From: Diadema setosum
Taxonomy: Eukaryota; Echinodermata; Echinoidea; Diadematoida; Diadematidae
Direction of reading: 5' to 3'
DNA: 64,000 bases
Assembly: GCA_033980235.1 (NCBI GenBank)
Contig: CM067067.1
Span: 9,074,047 to 9,138,046, forward strand
Of the stretch, positions 45,801 through 64,000 are shown piece by piece (within the stretch, counting starts at the first letter, position 1; every line of letters begins with the position of its first letter). The notes below the pieces were generated by a model, which saw only the letters and a list, made by a program, of their open reading frames with translations, had not been told where the DNA came from and did no database searches. A program made the position numbers and the translations under genes.

Positions 45801-48102
45801 TTTGACCTTTTTACTTTTGACCTTTTGGCCAAAACTTCCCACAGAATATATACATGCATACATCAAGTTAAAAAAAACAAACCTTCAGGCATTGTATAAA
45901 TATAAGTAGTGATATTTTGAGGAGTTGACCCTGACCTTTGACCCCCCACCTTTGACCCATGACCCCCAACTTTTCTAGATAATCACTGCCCATCGGTACA
46001 AGCATATCTATACTAAGTTCCATGAAGATACCTTTAACCATTTGATATGGAGAAAAACATGAATTGTCAACCTTTTTTCCACAAAATAACCTGTGACCTT
46101 TGACCTTTGACCCCATGACCCTAAATTCCAAACAAAGTATTATCCCCCAGGATATACCCTCATACCAAGTTTGATGTAAAACCACCACACGGTTCTTGAG
46201 ATATCAACAAAAACAAAACGGGACGGACGACCCGAAAACATAATGCCTCCGGCCACTTCGTTGGCGGAGGCATAAAAACATATCAGAACAATCTACTTTG
46301 AAATAATAACGATCAGCGTCACCTGAGCTACCACTTGGTATGAAAAGTTAGTTTGCATGCGCAAACTCTTGTTTGTCAAAGAAGTCTGCGCGCACCAAGA
46401 CTACTACACGCACCACTGGCACTGCTACAAGCGTCAGTGCCAGTGGTGCGTGTAGTAGTCTTGGCGCGTGCAGACTCTTTTCACGACTAACAAGGTCTTG
46501 TCACAGCTAAAGTGGAAATTTTTACAAAGTGAATTTGCAAGTTTGAGACATTATAACTCCTGAACCGCAAATGGTACTGACCCCTTATTTTCTCCAAATA
46601 TTGATTATATGTTAAGCAAAATTCTTAAAAACGTTTCAAGATAATCCTTCAGTCTTTTTCTGATTTATGCCGAATCAAGCATTTTCATGATTTTCTTTTT
46701 TTCAGAAAAATATCAAAAAATGAGTGTTTTTCCTTTAAATCTCAATCCAGTTATCACAATCGCCCACAAAAATGGTATCAACTTGTAGGAAATTTTATTC
46801 TCTTTCATATGACATCACATTTGTTGAAATCTGATGTTTCTATCAAATTCTATCTTTCAAATAGCAAATTCAGTAAATATGGCGGCCATCTTGGACGCCA
46901 TTTTGGATTTGGAGGCTTTTGCAACAAATTTTTTGAGGTAGACCAGTGGAATGTTGTTTGTTACAATAAAAATTTGAAAATAAGCATGGTCTACTTAGTT
47001 TGTAGAGAGAGTGGAACTCACTTGTTAAGTAAGCACGTTTATAGGATTTGGCCCTCCTGTTATTATGACATTTATTAATTTCGGGAGCTGCGTCTGGCGG
47101 CCATGTTGGATTTTCGCAATAAAAAAGAAACTGATTTAAATTTTAATTCACTGAATCTTATTCCTCTTACCATTTATCATCAAATAGAGTAAAAAAAAAC
47201 CCATCCCCAGACAAATCTTAACCACAGAAGGCACATTTTTGGTCCTCTGGCGGCCATTTTGGATATTTGGCGGCCATCTTGGATTTGGGACAGATTTCAA
47301 GATGGCGCAGAAGCTTATTTTGTTAAGTATGGTCTAAAGTACCAGAATCAAGTGAGAAAACCTTGACTGGAAAAAAAGGCAGTTTTTGCCTGGCTCTGCC
47401 CTGTCTATTAAACAATCATGCAAGTGGGTAATAAACTTTATGCCAGGGCCTACAGAGTGAATTTAATATTAGTTTATTAAAATTTACATGTAAAATAGTC
47501 ATATCGGTATCTAAAATGCCTAAATGATCACACCTATGGAAAACTTATCTGCTGCCTAACATTAAAGTATGAAAGTTTATGACAATCTTGATATTGAATT
47601 GAAACAGCAGTTCTGTTTAGGATTTACTGAGACGAGAGATCGAGTTGTGCCTCTGCCTTACTTACCAGAAGCTATATAAACCCTGTTTGTGAAAGAATTA
47701 AATGAAAATAACATAAACAAGTAATTTGTCGACGACGACTGATAGAACCTAGTAACAATAAAATGAATATGACACAGACACACTCGTCATCCATGATAGC
47801 TCAACACAACACAGCAACTTCAGAACTTACAACATGGCTGCTCGGTCAGCGGACATCTTGTCGATGCATTGGCCGATGGGGTTGATTGCACCAGATAAGT
47901 GGCTACTTTGCGACGTTTTTTCTTCATTTCTACTGAAATTCAGATCCAATTTGGACGTTTTGTCTATTGATAAAACCATCAATGTTGATTTCCTGTACAC
48001 TTCGTTGGGAAACTTGGTACGCTTCAAGATAGGATTTCCTCGATCTTTTTGAGGAACCACACGATGATACAACAAAGCAAGGCGCAGCACAACTAGCTCC
48101 AC
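39767..48102 (-). CDS. OAZ: Ornithine decarboxylase antizyme, five exons, +1 programmed frameshift
   Basis: Antizyme binds ornithine decarboxylase, sends it to the proteasome without ubiquitin, and lowers polyamine uptake. Five exons with consistent GT-AG sites and phases are at 48102-47831, 41701-41553, 41300-41122, 40716-40631 and 39873-39767. ORF1 (109 codons from the first ATG) ends QQCS-TGA; after a +1 shift the frame stays open to TAA at 39767. The total is 263 residues if the first ATG is used (vertebrate antizyme 1 is about 228). Family signatures in order: DVPSGSEDG after the shift site, VVFYEQN, RLYVQLP, SLVELLDIAEEQLE, ALMRTFKFMGFETMPPGHEL and HFFMAYNI. Later ATGs in exon 1 (MVLSIDKTS, MSADRAAML) could also start translation. 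Frameshifting is normally stimulated by polyamines. Intron 1 is 6.1 kb and holds a large foldback element. Confidence 0.95.
40631..40716 (-). CDS. OAZ: Antizyme exon 4
   Basis: The acceptor cattttgtttgcag precedes 40716. Encodes LVELLDIAEEQLECKQVIIM to NRQDV and ends at a GTAAGT donor. The AEEQL core is a hallmark of the antizyme acetyltransferase-like fold. Confidence 0.95.
41122..41300 (-). CDS. OAZ: Antizyme exon 3
   Basis: Encodes TVVFYEQN to HQGSRD and ends two bases into a codon before GTGAGC. The acceptor AG before 41300 has a weak pyrimidine tract; another in-phase AG before 41282 is possible. The VVFYEQ segment favours the longer exon. Confidence 0.88.
41553..41701 (-). CDS. OAZ: Antizyme exon 2 (contains the frameshift site)
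   Basis: The acceptor reads tgcctgaatgcag before 41701. ORF1 runs 18 codons to TCC and then TGA (41646-41644). The +1 frame then gives 31 codons, DVPSGSEDG to ASKFFK, up to a GTATCC donor at 41552. Confidence 0.9.
41644..41649 (-). promoter_or_regulatory. Antizyme +1 ribosomal frameshift site TCC-TGA
   Basis: The context TGC TCC TGA TGT matches the antizyme consensus (UCC UGA U), where ribosomes read UCC, skip one base at the stop codon and continue with GAU. The residues before the shift (QCS) match the WCS seen in vertebrate antizymes. Both flanking frames are open as the model needs. Confidence 0.93.
43510..43602. repeat. Sub-hairpin in left arm of the foldback element
   Basis: Arms of about 40 bp (AAGACTACTACACGCACCAC and its complement) around a 10-base loop. 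The same hairpin, inverted, lies at 46384-46474 in the right arm. Confidence 0.85.
44090..44204. repeat. Imperfect hairpin, loop region of the foldback element
   Basis: GAGTGAAAATTTTCATTTTCA pairs imperfectly with the inverse TGAAAATGAACATTTCCACTC, and GGGATCACTC with GAGTGATCCC. A small foldback within the loop. Confidence 0.7.
45246..46274 (-). repeat. MITE with TATGCCTCCGCC ends, nested copy
   Basis: TATGCCTCCGCC (45274-45285) and GGCGGAGGCATA (46263-46274) are inverted ends. The interior has repeated TGACCTTTGACC motifs and GGACGGACGACCC next to the right end. It matches 57729-58853 in the opposite orientation, including the phrase GACAATGTGTGATGACA-like. Non-coding. Confidence 0.85.
47831..48102 (-). 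CDS. OAZ: Antizyme exon 1 (ORF1 start)
   Basis: ATG 48102 opens a frame of 90 codons plus two bases (TT) to a GTAAGT donor at 47830. Together with the first G of exon 2 the split codon reads TTG, and ORF1 continues in frame to its TGA. That phase match over a 6.1-kb intron is the main support; the exon-1 protein sequence itself is not conserved in the family. Confidence 0.75.
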
Positions 48103-50973
48103 AGCAGAACAGGCGACGTGTACCGATAGAGTGTTACGTGTGTATGTGTGTTCCGTACATTACAAGATCAAGAATATTATCCTTGCGCAGTCGACTGTGT
48201 AGAAGTGCGTTCGTAGTTCGTACATGTACGTACGTACGCAAACAATCGGCGAGTGGAAACTCGTGTAGAAGCGCGAGCGCAGAGATTTCCCCTTTGCACA
48301 GTGGGCTACTGTGACTGGAACTGGATGATTCTGGATTAGTATCGTAAAGTCAAGAGTCAACAAAATTCTACAATATCGTAGTACATGTACGTGTACATGT
48401 ATTGGTAAATAGAGGAGGTACATGTACAAACTAGTAATCTGCATGCTGCATATTGATAGGTCTTGAACATAATATTATGCACAGAGTCAGAATGTGAAGA
48501 TAATCTAAGATGTGGAGATCTAATTTCGAGAGCGGTAGAATAAGTATAATATCTACAGTTAAAGTAATGTTGATAATTATTGTTATACATGCACTTCCTT
48601 TTTATTGATTGTGGAATATGATGATCTCCACCCCCACTAACCAATGGATCAACCTGACTTGCGCAATCTGAACCTCAAGCTGTGCTCCTCAGCTGATCGA
48701 CGTCAACATCACAGAGGTCATCCGAAAGGATGTGTTCACGCCATAGAGCTATTAATACAGCTCTATGGTTCACGCACGCTCGGAAAATTTCGAGAACAAA
48801 AAGATAATGCCATCCTGTTTCAACAGCGCTCCACAGAAAAGAAGTTTGGGTTTTCTTTGAATGTTTCGAGATTATATGGACCATACACATGATGAAATGT
48901 TTTCATGAAAAAAGAACAAAACAAACCCATGAGATTGACAAATCTACTCATAAAAAGGTAATGAAGATTATCAACCATGCAGAAATAAAACGAATTTATA
49001 CATTCGAAAAAAAATGTTCTGTAATGATCAAAATGAATTAAGCATTTCTGTTTCGTCTTCTTAGACATTGCATGGTTATAATATTATACAAATTGCAAGA
49101 CCCATAGTTTTAAAGCTCATATTGCTTGAAGAAAAAAAAAAACAACTTAAATTTCGTGTAAGAAAGAAAATGAGAAACATTTGATTCATTTTCCGGAATG
49201 AATTAAGGTTCTCAGTCAAATTTATCACGGGTAACAAACATAGGAACTTTATTTTCGCAGAAAGTAGTCTGGCCAACACTATCATACAGTTTCAGGTCTT
49301 CTCGCCTCTACGTCAGCTCTTCTTCATGCATTATTATCCTTGGGGCATTTTCCTTGTAACTCCCAGTCTTCTCTATGACATCGATTAATCCTTTAAAGTT
49401 AATAATATGATCTAGTACTGAAATCATGTAATTAAGAAACATACGTTATTATTTATTCTTCTTATTGCTTTGTCTCCACTTACGTGCAGGCCCTACATGA
49501 ATCATTGTATTTGCGCATAATTATACGTATATACAACAGAACTTTCCACGTTTCAGATAGACTAGACCCTATAAACATACTAACAAACCCATTGTGATTA
49601 TATTTACACGGCAATCATCCTTACTTCTTCAATCTTGTATTAGCTTCTTAGATACATTCACCGAGGATTATCGTCACCAAAGGTGTTTTGATTTTCCCTT
49701 GATAGTGATGGAAAGTCTCAAACTTTTATTTCACAGTTCCCTTTTCAACCATCACAATACTAAAAAGATATAGCGGCTACATGCAGCGGCATCAACAAAA
49801 GCAGTTAGTATTTCAGTTTTCGATTGATTGTATCTCTTTGTGCACTGGACAAAAAGAAAAAACATTGATATTTACACTTTAAACGTTTAATTTGATCCGC
49901 GTATTGGCAGTGATAGCAATATAGTAATAGTAATGTCACGATAGAGGAATGTATTAAATGGCAATTGGTTTTTGCTCAAAATCTAAATTTTCGGGGGCCT
50001 CCTCCTTCGTATAATATGTTTGTATATGTTTATATTTATATATATATATATACACATCTCCTCTTTCTCTCTTCCACCTCTAGTCCTTCCCTCTTTCTCT
50101 TACTTTCTTCTCCTCTCTCTTTCTCACTCTGTTTTGATGCAAAAATGGTATAGCCTCCAACTTCAGATTGCTATCTTTGCTATAATAACTGTGAACGTGA
50201 GATTGGGTATACGAGATACACACGGCAATGCTCACCTGTAATGACACCATTTTCCAAAATAAAGATCATCTCAAGAAAAATATAATTCTGTCTTTGAAAT
50301 TCATTGCAAGCATATCAACAGATTGTGGATAAAATCGATGGCTTGTAGATGAGGTACGCAGTCAACTTTATTTTCTCGATTCATTAGCGATCTGCATGTG
50401 TATAGGCCTACAGTGAAGGTAAGAGGGATTTCGGTTTGTCATATCTACACGTATCTCTGGAAGTAGATTATAGCTAATAGATAAATGTACCTCTCTCTTG
50501 ACCATTTGGAGATTTGCTGCACAAAGGTTTGCATATACAAATGTAGTATGCCTCAACAAATCAACACCAATGAAATTTATCCTAAGCTATAGTGTGTCGC
50601 ACAACGCAAAACAAAGTCTTGTGAGTTGGTGTTGGGTTTTTTGGGTTTTTTTTTTTTGTTTTTTTTTTTTGGCCATCTTGTCAAAGGGCCGAAGGGTTCA
50701 TCCAGGAGAATGTAGATAAGGCATTTAAGTCATTAATTTACATTAATGTATATTTCATATTTCGCGTTAACTATTCGTTTGTAGCAAGCTGTCAGTCATT
50801 AGTTGCACGTTTGAGACACAGAACTTGTAAGAGTTCTGTGGTTTGAGACCCCCCGAGCAGTCGGAGCGCAGCGCAAAATAGAGCAAACGGTAGAGGGCGT
50901 CATAACACTTGGATATTGTGGTTATGTTGAATGAGAGCAGCACGGCTCTTTTAATCTCTTTCGGTCACAGTCC

Positions 50974-50976
<3 letters not shown>

Positions 50977-51015
<39 letters not shown>
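50977..51015. repeat. Poly-A tract, ~39 bases
   Basis: A long A-run preceded by about 200 bases that include a tRNA B-box-like GGTTTGAGACCCC at about 50841. It could be the tail of a SINE, but no flanking duplication was found. Confidence 0.85.
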
Positions 51016-51017
<2 letters not shown>

Positions 51018-51575
51018 ATTTAGGTAATAATTAAATCAACATAGATATCATGTTTTAATACGTGTGTTCCGGAAAGGGTGATGGAACCTGGGTGAAAGAC
51101 CTGGAGCAATTCATCCTCCCCCACAAAAGGAAAAATCAACATTACAATCAAATTCCTTGAATTGAGTTAAGAGTGTCCCTTTTTGCGCCTATATCATTAA
51201 TGAAATTATTAATTGTCCTCCGTATACCATTAATTTTTCCCCCTGAAAGTTGTCATTTGATTCATTGAATAATCTGATTTTCCCTTACGGGAGACGTCCA
51301 GTGGGAAGACAACAAGTGGGTACAGTAAAAAAACAACAACAACAAACAAACAAACAAACAAAGCAAAACAAAACAAAACGAAGGGCACATGCCTAAATAG
51401 AACCCAACACTTGAGTGCCCGTATCAGATAGAGCCGACTTTGGAAGGTCTAAAATACTTAGAATGAGTGCCACGTATTATTATTTTTTACAGTATGTAAG
51501 GGTGAATTAGGAATTGAACCAATCACTTTGTTTCGTGCAAAATGAACCTCAAGCGCACACACAAGACTTGTCTGT

Positions 51576-51578
51576 TTT

Positions 51579-51609
<31 letters not shown>

Positions 51610-51618
51610 TTATTTATC
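51576..51618. repeat. (TTTA)n microsatellite
   Basis: A tetranucleotide run followed by a T-rich tract. Confidence 0.9.
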
Positions 51619-52364
51619 TTTTTTCTTTTCTTTTTTTTTTTTGGTCCCAGCACATTCACTGCAATATGTTCCGGACTTGTTTTTGTTTTGCTTTATGTCT
51701 TAATTTTCCTTTGGAAAATATAAACACTTAGACAATTCAAGTAGTAATAATCGTACTACGACTGAAAGGCATATTCTTTGTAGAGTATTTGCATGTTATT
51801 CTATTTATGATTGGATTAAAGTTAAGAGACAGGCTCATGCAGTACAACGGAAATCCTGTACTGTTAAATCTAACATATGCTAATATGTTTCTATGCATAA
51901 AAGGTTCCCTCCACACACAATTTTATTTATCTATAATTTGTATACACTGAACTTATAACTTATAATTTTTGTGTCACTTTACATCGTCATAGATAAATGT
52001 TGTAAACACAACGCTGTATGATTTGTGTGGAAACCTAATAAATGAAATATGAAAATAAGATGAAGTATTCAAATAATTTGTAAACTTCTATACACCGAGT
52101 GCACTGAGTGTGGATTGCCATCTTTTTAACCCTTTCCAAAAAATAAATTGAACTGATAAGCCAGTTCAGATTTCCACCTTGCGCCTGAACAGCAAGAAAG
52201 TCATTTGTACCAACGGGCATGCTTTCTCTTATTTTTTTTTTTAATTCACTGAGAAAAACATCTGTGATATAATCCTTTAAATTGGTGTCTGCCAGCGCAT
52301 CCACCTAGATACGAAATCTGCATTAGGAAATATTGATAGAAAAAATATATTATATATACATATA

Positions 52365-52371
<7 letters not shown>

Positions 52372-52410
<39 letters not shown>
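52372..52410. repeat. (TA)n microsatellite
   Basis: A pure TA-dinucleotide run of about 39 bases. Confidence 0.9.
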
Positions 52411-52412
<2 letters not shown>

Positions 52413-52649
52413 GAAAAAATAATGAAATGGATGCTTTCCCCAATTGGTGGACCATTCTGGTCAACTACTAGTAGTCTATGCAAGTTTATTCTTCGTCTGG
52501 TTAATTTATTCCCCGTCTTTATTGACTCAAAAAGGGTAATGCAATTTAATCATTAAAAAAAGGAGATGGACAGAGAAAACACATAGTAATAAGCAAGTAT
52601 ACGCTGTGTTAGCAGTGACAATGATAGATAGATAAAAAAAAATAGGTAT

Positions 52650-52684
52650 AGATAGATAGATAGATAGATAAGTGGGTAGGTAGG

Positions 52685-52783
<99 letters not shown>
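52650..52783. repeat. (GATA)n microsatellite, ~130 bp
   Basis: GATA tetranucleotides with a few GTGG/TAGG interruptions near 52672-52686. The repeated SIYL protein frames on the minus strand are artefacts. Confidence 0.95.
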
Positions 52784-53011
52784 GTACATAGATAGGTCGA
52801 TGAATATACACTCTCACATGTTTCTGTAGAGAGCATTACTGATGTATATAGTTATTCTGGATGAGATCAAGAGAACGTACAGCAGATGGCAGGCTGATAA
52901 TTCACGTCGTGTTTAGTATTCGACGTGCGAATCATATCACTTTGGTGCGAATCGTGCGATCACAGTGACTGTCTTGTTCATCACCCGTGGCCGCCCATCC
53001 CTCCTAACAAC

Positions 53012-60702
<7,691 letters not shown>

Positions 60703-62308
60703 GTAACCGTAGCAACAGCAAAGTCCCAGCAATCTTTTATTATCTACTATCTATTTACTGTTTTGGTGTATACCATACTGATATGAATTTTGCTGCCTTG
60801 ATGCATGCATGAAATTCAAAGCAGTATCAAATTTGTGTGAAATATTGCATGAAGTATATTTATTTAAAATGTAATAGTATAATTGTGTGCAGTTGCATTC
60901 AAGATTTCTAGAATGTCTACATACATGTGATATTTGTCTGTATTCATATTGCTTTTTATAATACAGCTGTTGCTTGTGAGACTAACATTTTTTTTTAGTT
61001 ACAGTTTTCATCAAAACAGAAGCAAAAACTTACGCATGCACATAAAAGTCCACCCCAAACTCTCATAGTTGAATGTGAAACATGCTCAAAATCGTGCCTC
61101 TACTTCAGAATTCTATTTTTTTTTCACAAGTAGCTTCAGAGCGAAAAAATAAAATAGTTTTCACAGAGTTGATTTACTCACCAAAACATTCATAGAAATG
61201 AATGGTTTTCTTCATTCCAATGATCTTCTAATGTGAAAGGGGTATCATGCAATGAGACCACATTCCCACTGATATCCTTTGTTTACTCATTCATTGCTTC
61301 TCCCCATATCTCTGATGATGTTCATATTTTCAAAAAAGACAAAAATAGTCAAAGTCCCTGTGCTATGGGGCTCACTGGATCTAATTCTGTGTAGAGGTTG
61401 GGGCTACTGTAAATGCAGAAATGTTTGCGGTACATTAATTTTTGCATATTTCGTGCTACTTCTGGCTAGCGCAAATTGTAAAACTCACGAAAATATCTTC
61501 ACAATTTTCTGGGCACATCTTGAACAGTGCTGAATGGGTTGACGATTGTGCACCACAAATTCTAGAACCCGCAAATATGTTTTTGAGCTGTTTAGCTTGA
61601 AAAATTAATCAATCATGCAAAAATATTGACATTTTCAGTACTGTGTTCTTTTCATGTAAGCTTTCATACAATATCATTATCAATATCAATATCATGCGAC
61701 CTAGGCTACATGCACAATAAAGATCATGTCCTGGCATATCATGGCTTTTTATCCTGTATCCCTCATCCATTAATACAAACTTTTAACATTCCTTTTGTAT
61801 GATTTTTATTTGTGGAAATTTTGATTCAGCTGATTTCGTCACTAGGGAGGGGATTAAGAACTGATACATGGACTTATTCAATAATTTTCCCTGCAGTAAT
61901 TGAAGATATTGATAATGACAATCATTTTAAACATGACATATTTCAACCACATGTTTCAGGTTACAAATTAATTGTTTTTCTGTCATACTGTAAATATCCT
62001 GTGACTTTTCTTTTGGAATGTTTTTCTCTTCGCATTGTATGAAGGATATTCTGTGAATTTCACCTTAACACATGTGGCATAGAAAAAGCAAAATCAGCAC
62101 AGGCCTAGTAGCTGTGGTAATGTCAGCCAGTCGATGATTGACATCACAGAGCATGAAATTAGGCATTGTCAGATTCTTGCCAAACCTTTGTCACTAATTA
62201 ATTAATAGAAAATGTGTTGAGAAGTATTTATCCCATCAAAATTTCTACCTGATGTGACTTTCAGTACCTCCTCAGCAAAATTACTTCAAAGAGATGGGAA
62301 TACAAAAC
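60703..62308. other. DCTN6 intron 6 (as far as visible), no exon found
   Basis: Searched by eye for the conserved DFLxKILPNYHHL end of DCTN6 and not found. AT-rich intron sequence without other recognised features. Confidence 0.5.
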
Positions 62309-62312
62309 TTAA

Positions 62313-63066
62313 CCCTAAAAGGGCCGGGGGGGGGGGCGGAATCCGCCCCCCCTCGACGTTTCGCGCTATAATTCTGTAACGCGAGAAGGCCTCATCGCGA
62401 GGCTTCTTGACTTTCTTCGTTCAAGTCTCGCGCAACTTTTGAGACCAAATTTGCAACATCCGCGCATACTTTTGCGAAGCCACGCCCATTTTTGTAACGG
62501 AATGTCGCTCCAAAACGGGCACAATTTTGTGATTTTGTGTACATTTCCTATGGAAAACAGTGCTCTGTCATGAAAGGCATAAAAACCTGATTATTTTTAC
62601 AATTAATCACTTTCATTGATTAATTTTATGCTAATTATGGTAGAAAAGTGGTCAGTGACAATTTCCAATGAAAAAACAAAGAAAAAACACAAGTTGAAAA
62701 ACAAAGAAATACATAAGAAATTCTGAAAACAATAAAATACATAAGAATTGAAATGAGTTTTGGAAGTTTTTGTGATGTACAATTGTTGAATATGCTAAAA
62801 CAGATTTACAGATCAAAAATTAGACTCTCAATGCTTTTAATTAAGCTAAAATATCACCTTGAGCTTAATTTGCATAATTAATTAATTGTAATTAGAAATT
62901 GATTGTTTCAAAAAATCTTATGACACAATCTTGTAGATTATGACGCGGGTCTCACGCATGCAAAATTTCATCGCGATCGCACCACCGATGGCCGAGATCT
63001 CGGGGGGGGGGGCGGAATCCGCCCCCCCGGTCTGAGCATAGCCAAAAAAGCCCGGCCCCTTTAGGG
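62313..63066. mobile_element. piggyBac-type MITE flanked by TTAA
   Basis: Ends CCCTAAAAGGGCCGGG (62313 onward) and, inverted, CCCTAAAGGGGCCGGG (up to 63066) are flanked by TTAA at 62309-62312 and 63067-63070, the piggyBac target. Each end is followed by a G-run/C-run hairpin around GGCGGAATCCGCC. 754 bp, non-coding. Confidence 0.85.
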
Positions 63067-63108
63067 TTAATATATGTACATATATGTATATTATATTATA
63101 CACACACA

Positions 63109-63500
63109 CTTAAAGGGATCGTACAGTTTTGGTTGAGACCTAATTTCAGGTTTCTAACATTTTTTGGTGAGATAATGAGAAAAATCTTATGAAATACGAA
63201 AGAGCATGTAATCCTATGAGGAATTAAACCTTTATTTGATGAAAATTGGTTTTGAAATGGCTGAGATACCTCAAAAAGAGCGATTCTAGTAAAGTGTGGG
63301 ACCCACACTTTATTACTTTCGCGTTGTTTTACTTTGTTTTTGGATGTTTCAGTCATTCCAAACCCGATTTTCATCAAATAAACTTTGAATTCCTCTTAAA
63401 ATGGTATGCTCTGTACTTTATCATAAGTGTTTTCTTGGTATCTTGCAAAAAGTTAAAAGCCCAATTCTCATCTCCACCAATACTGTACCATCCCTTTAAA
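63109..63500. mobile_element. ~390-bp foldback element
   Basis: TTAAAGGGATCGTACAGT at the left and its near-complement ACTGTACCATCCCTTTAA at the right. The arms continue inward imperfectly (GATGAAAATTGGTTTTGAA / CCAAACCCGATTTTCATC) to the central palindrome AAGTGTGGGACCCACACTT. It starts only about 40 bases after the piggyBac-type MITE. Confidence 0.8.
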
Positions 63501-63773
63501 GTGCGTGTGTAATGAAGAATCCATTGTGTGCATGTGTTTGAAAAGAACATTCCTCATGCTTGATAAATACTTTCAAAAGTCAAAGCAGGAACTATAGCAA
63601 TTGTGGACAGATGTTGTTGTTGTTGTTGTTGTTTTGTATCTGTTGCCAGTTTTCTTGACTGGTGGGCGTCAGCTTTCCAGTCGGCACATATATATAACTA
63701 TTGAAGGGCTTCCTTCACCAATTGGCACAGATGTGTGGAAATTAACTGTAAATGAATACAGATTACCTAATCA

Positions 63774-64000
63774 GGGCTCGACCCTAACTTTTTTTCTAGG
63801 AAGCCAGCCGGGCTCCTCAGGGACCTTTTTAGGGAGCCAAATTGAGTTTTGGAGAGCCACGTTTCCCTCAGTCACAATGAGCAGTAGAGGTCTATTACAT
63901 GTACATGTATTAACCTGGTGGAGAAGATTTCGTTTAGATATAACATGCATTTCTCCAGACACAAGTCGGAGATACCTGGTTCTTAGTATCTAACGGGTTT
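63774..64000 (+). repeat. Possible hAT-type MITE start, cut by window end
   Basis: CAGGGCTCGACCCTAACTTT resembles a terminal sequence common in marine animal hAT-like MITEs. The other end is not in the window. Confidence 0.3.

Larger units (their letters stand above)
42564..47414. mobile_element. 4.8-kb foldback element with 1.1-kb inverted arms in antizyme intron 1
   Basis: The left arm (about 42576-43699) and right arm (about 46285-47406) are long inverted copies; matching landmarks include AGACAGGGCAGAGCC and its complement GGCTCTGCCCTGTCT, and GGCGGCCATCTTGG blocks. The identical octamer ATTAAACA at 42564-42571 and 47407-47414 flanks the pair and looks like an 8-bp target duplication, as hAT-type elements make. 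The loop (43700-46284) has no recognisable transposase and carries a nested MITE (45246-46274) and a further hairpin (44090-44204). Frames in it are short and unlike known proteins. Confidence 0.85.
48103..53011. other. Divergent intergenic region between antizyme and DCTN6
   Basis: No coding gene seen. The antizyme promoter should lie just right of 48102 and the DCTN6 promoter just left of 53012; no TATA element is convincing at either. A palindrome CCATAGAGCT...AGCTCTATGG lies at about 48743-48770. Confidence 0.5.

Noticed and set aside
50780..51015. tRNA-derived SINE ending in a poly-A tract
   Set aside because: A B-box-like GGTTTGAGACCCC is present, but no A box and no flanking duplication could be found.

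Overview
This is a stretch of animal nuclear genome. It is AT-rich, its genes have GT-AG introns, and it is crowded with microsatellites and mobile elements typical of marine invertebrates (Merlin, Crypton and Ty3/gypsy elements, Penelope-like reverse transcriptase, many foldback MITEs). The exact taxon cannot be read from the sequence; a marine invertebrate, perhaps a deuterostome, is my inference.

Three host genes can be supported. (1) At the left edge (147-316, +) lies the last coding exon of an unidentified gene; its beta-beta-helix pattern resembles the end of an adaptin ear domain. (2) On the minus strand, 48102 down to 39767, is a complete five-exon ornithine decarboxylase antizyme gene. 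ORF1 ends at an in-frame TGA in the classic TCC-TGA-T context, and the rest of the protein lies in the +1 frame, so it needs programmed +1 ribosomal frameshifting. (3) On the plus strand, six of the exons of dynactin subunit 6 (DCTN6/p27) lie at 53012-60702; the last exon is beyond the window. The antizyme and DCTN6 genes are divergent, with about 4.9 kb between their start codons.

The region 2.1-25.6 kb is a nest of transposable elements. Its centrepiece is a minus-strand LTR retrotransposon (about 6.5-15.5 kb) with nearly identical 1.3-kb LTRs. It has an intact Gag carrying an N-terminal RRM-like domain and a CCHC knuckle, and a protease-containing Pol in the -1 frame. The reverse transcriptase core, RNase H and integrase core of Pol have been removed by an in-frame deletion. 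Upstream of gag are two ORFs I do not recognise: a 215-residue ORF (called ORF0 here) whose protein sequence is preserved in three copies in the window, and a 40-residue single-pass membrane microprotein ORF. To the right, a roughly 4.0-kb unit made of degraded Gag/ORF0, Merlin transposase, gypsy integrase tail and Penelope-type RT is tandemly duplicated (15.5-22.5 kb). A decayed Crypton tyrosine recombinase lies at 24.3-25.6 kb.

The rest is mainly intergenic or intronic DNA with simple repeats and several non-autonomous foldback elements. The largest is a 4.8-kb element with 1.1-kb inverted arms and an 8-bp target duplication, sitting in antizyme intron 1. Two MITE families carry exact DR1 nuclear-receptor motifs (AGGTCAAAGGTCA), and one of them has an internal 159-bp tandem array. 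A TTAA-flanked piggyBac-type MITE and an adjacent foldback lie downstream of the last visible DCTN6 exon.
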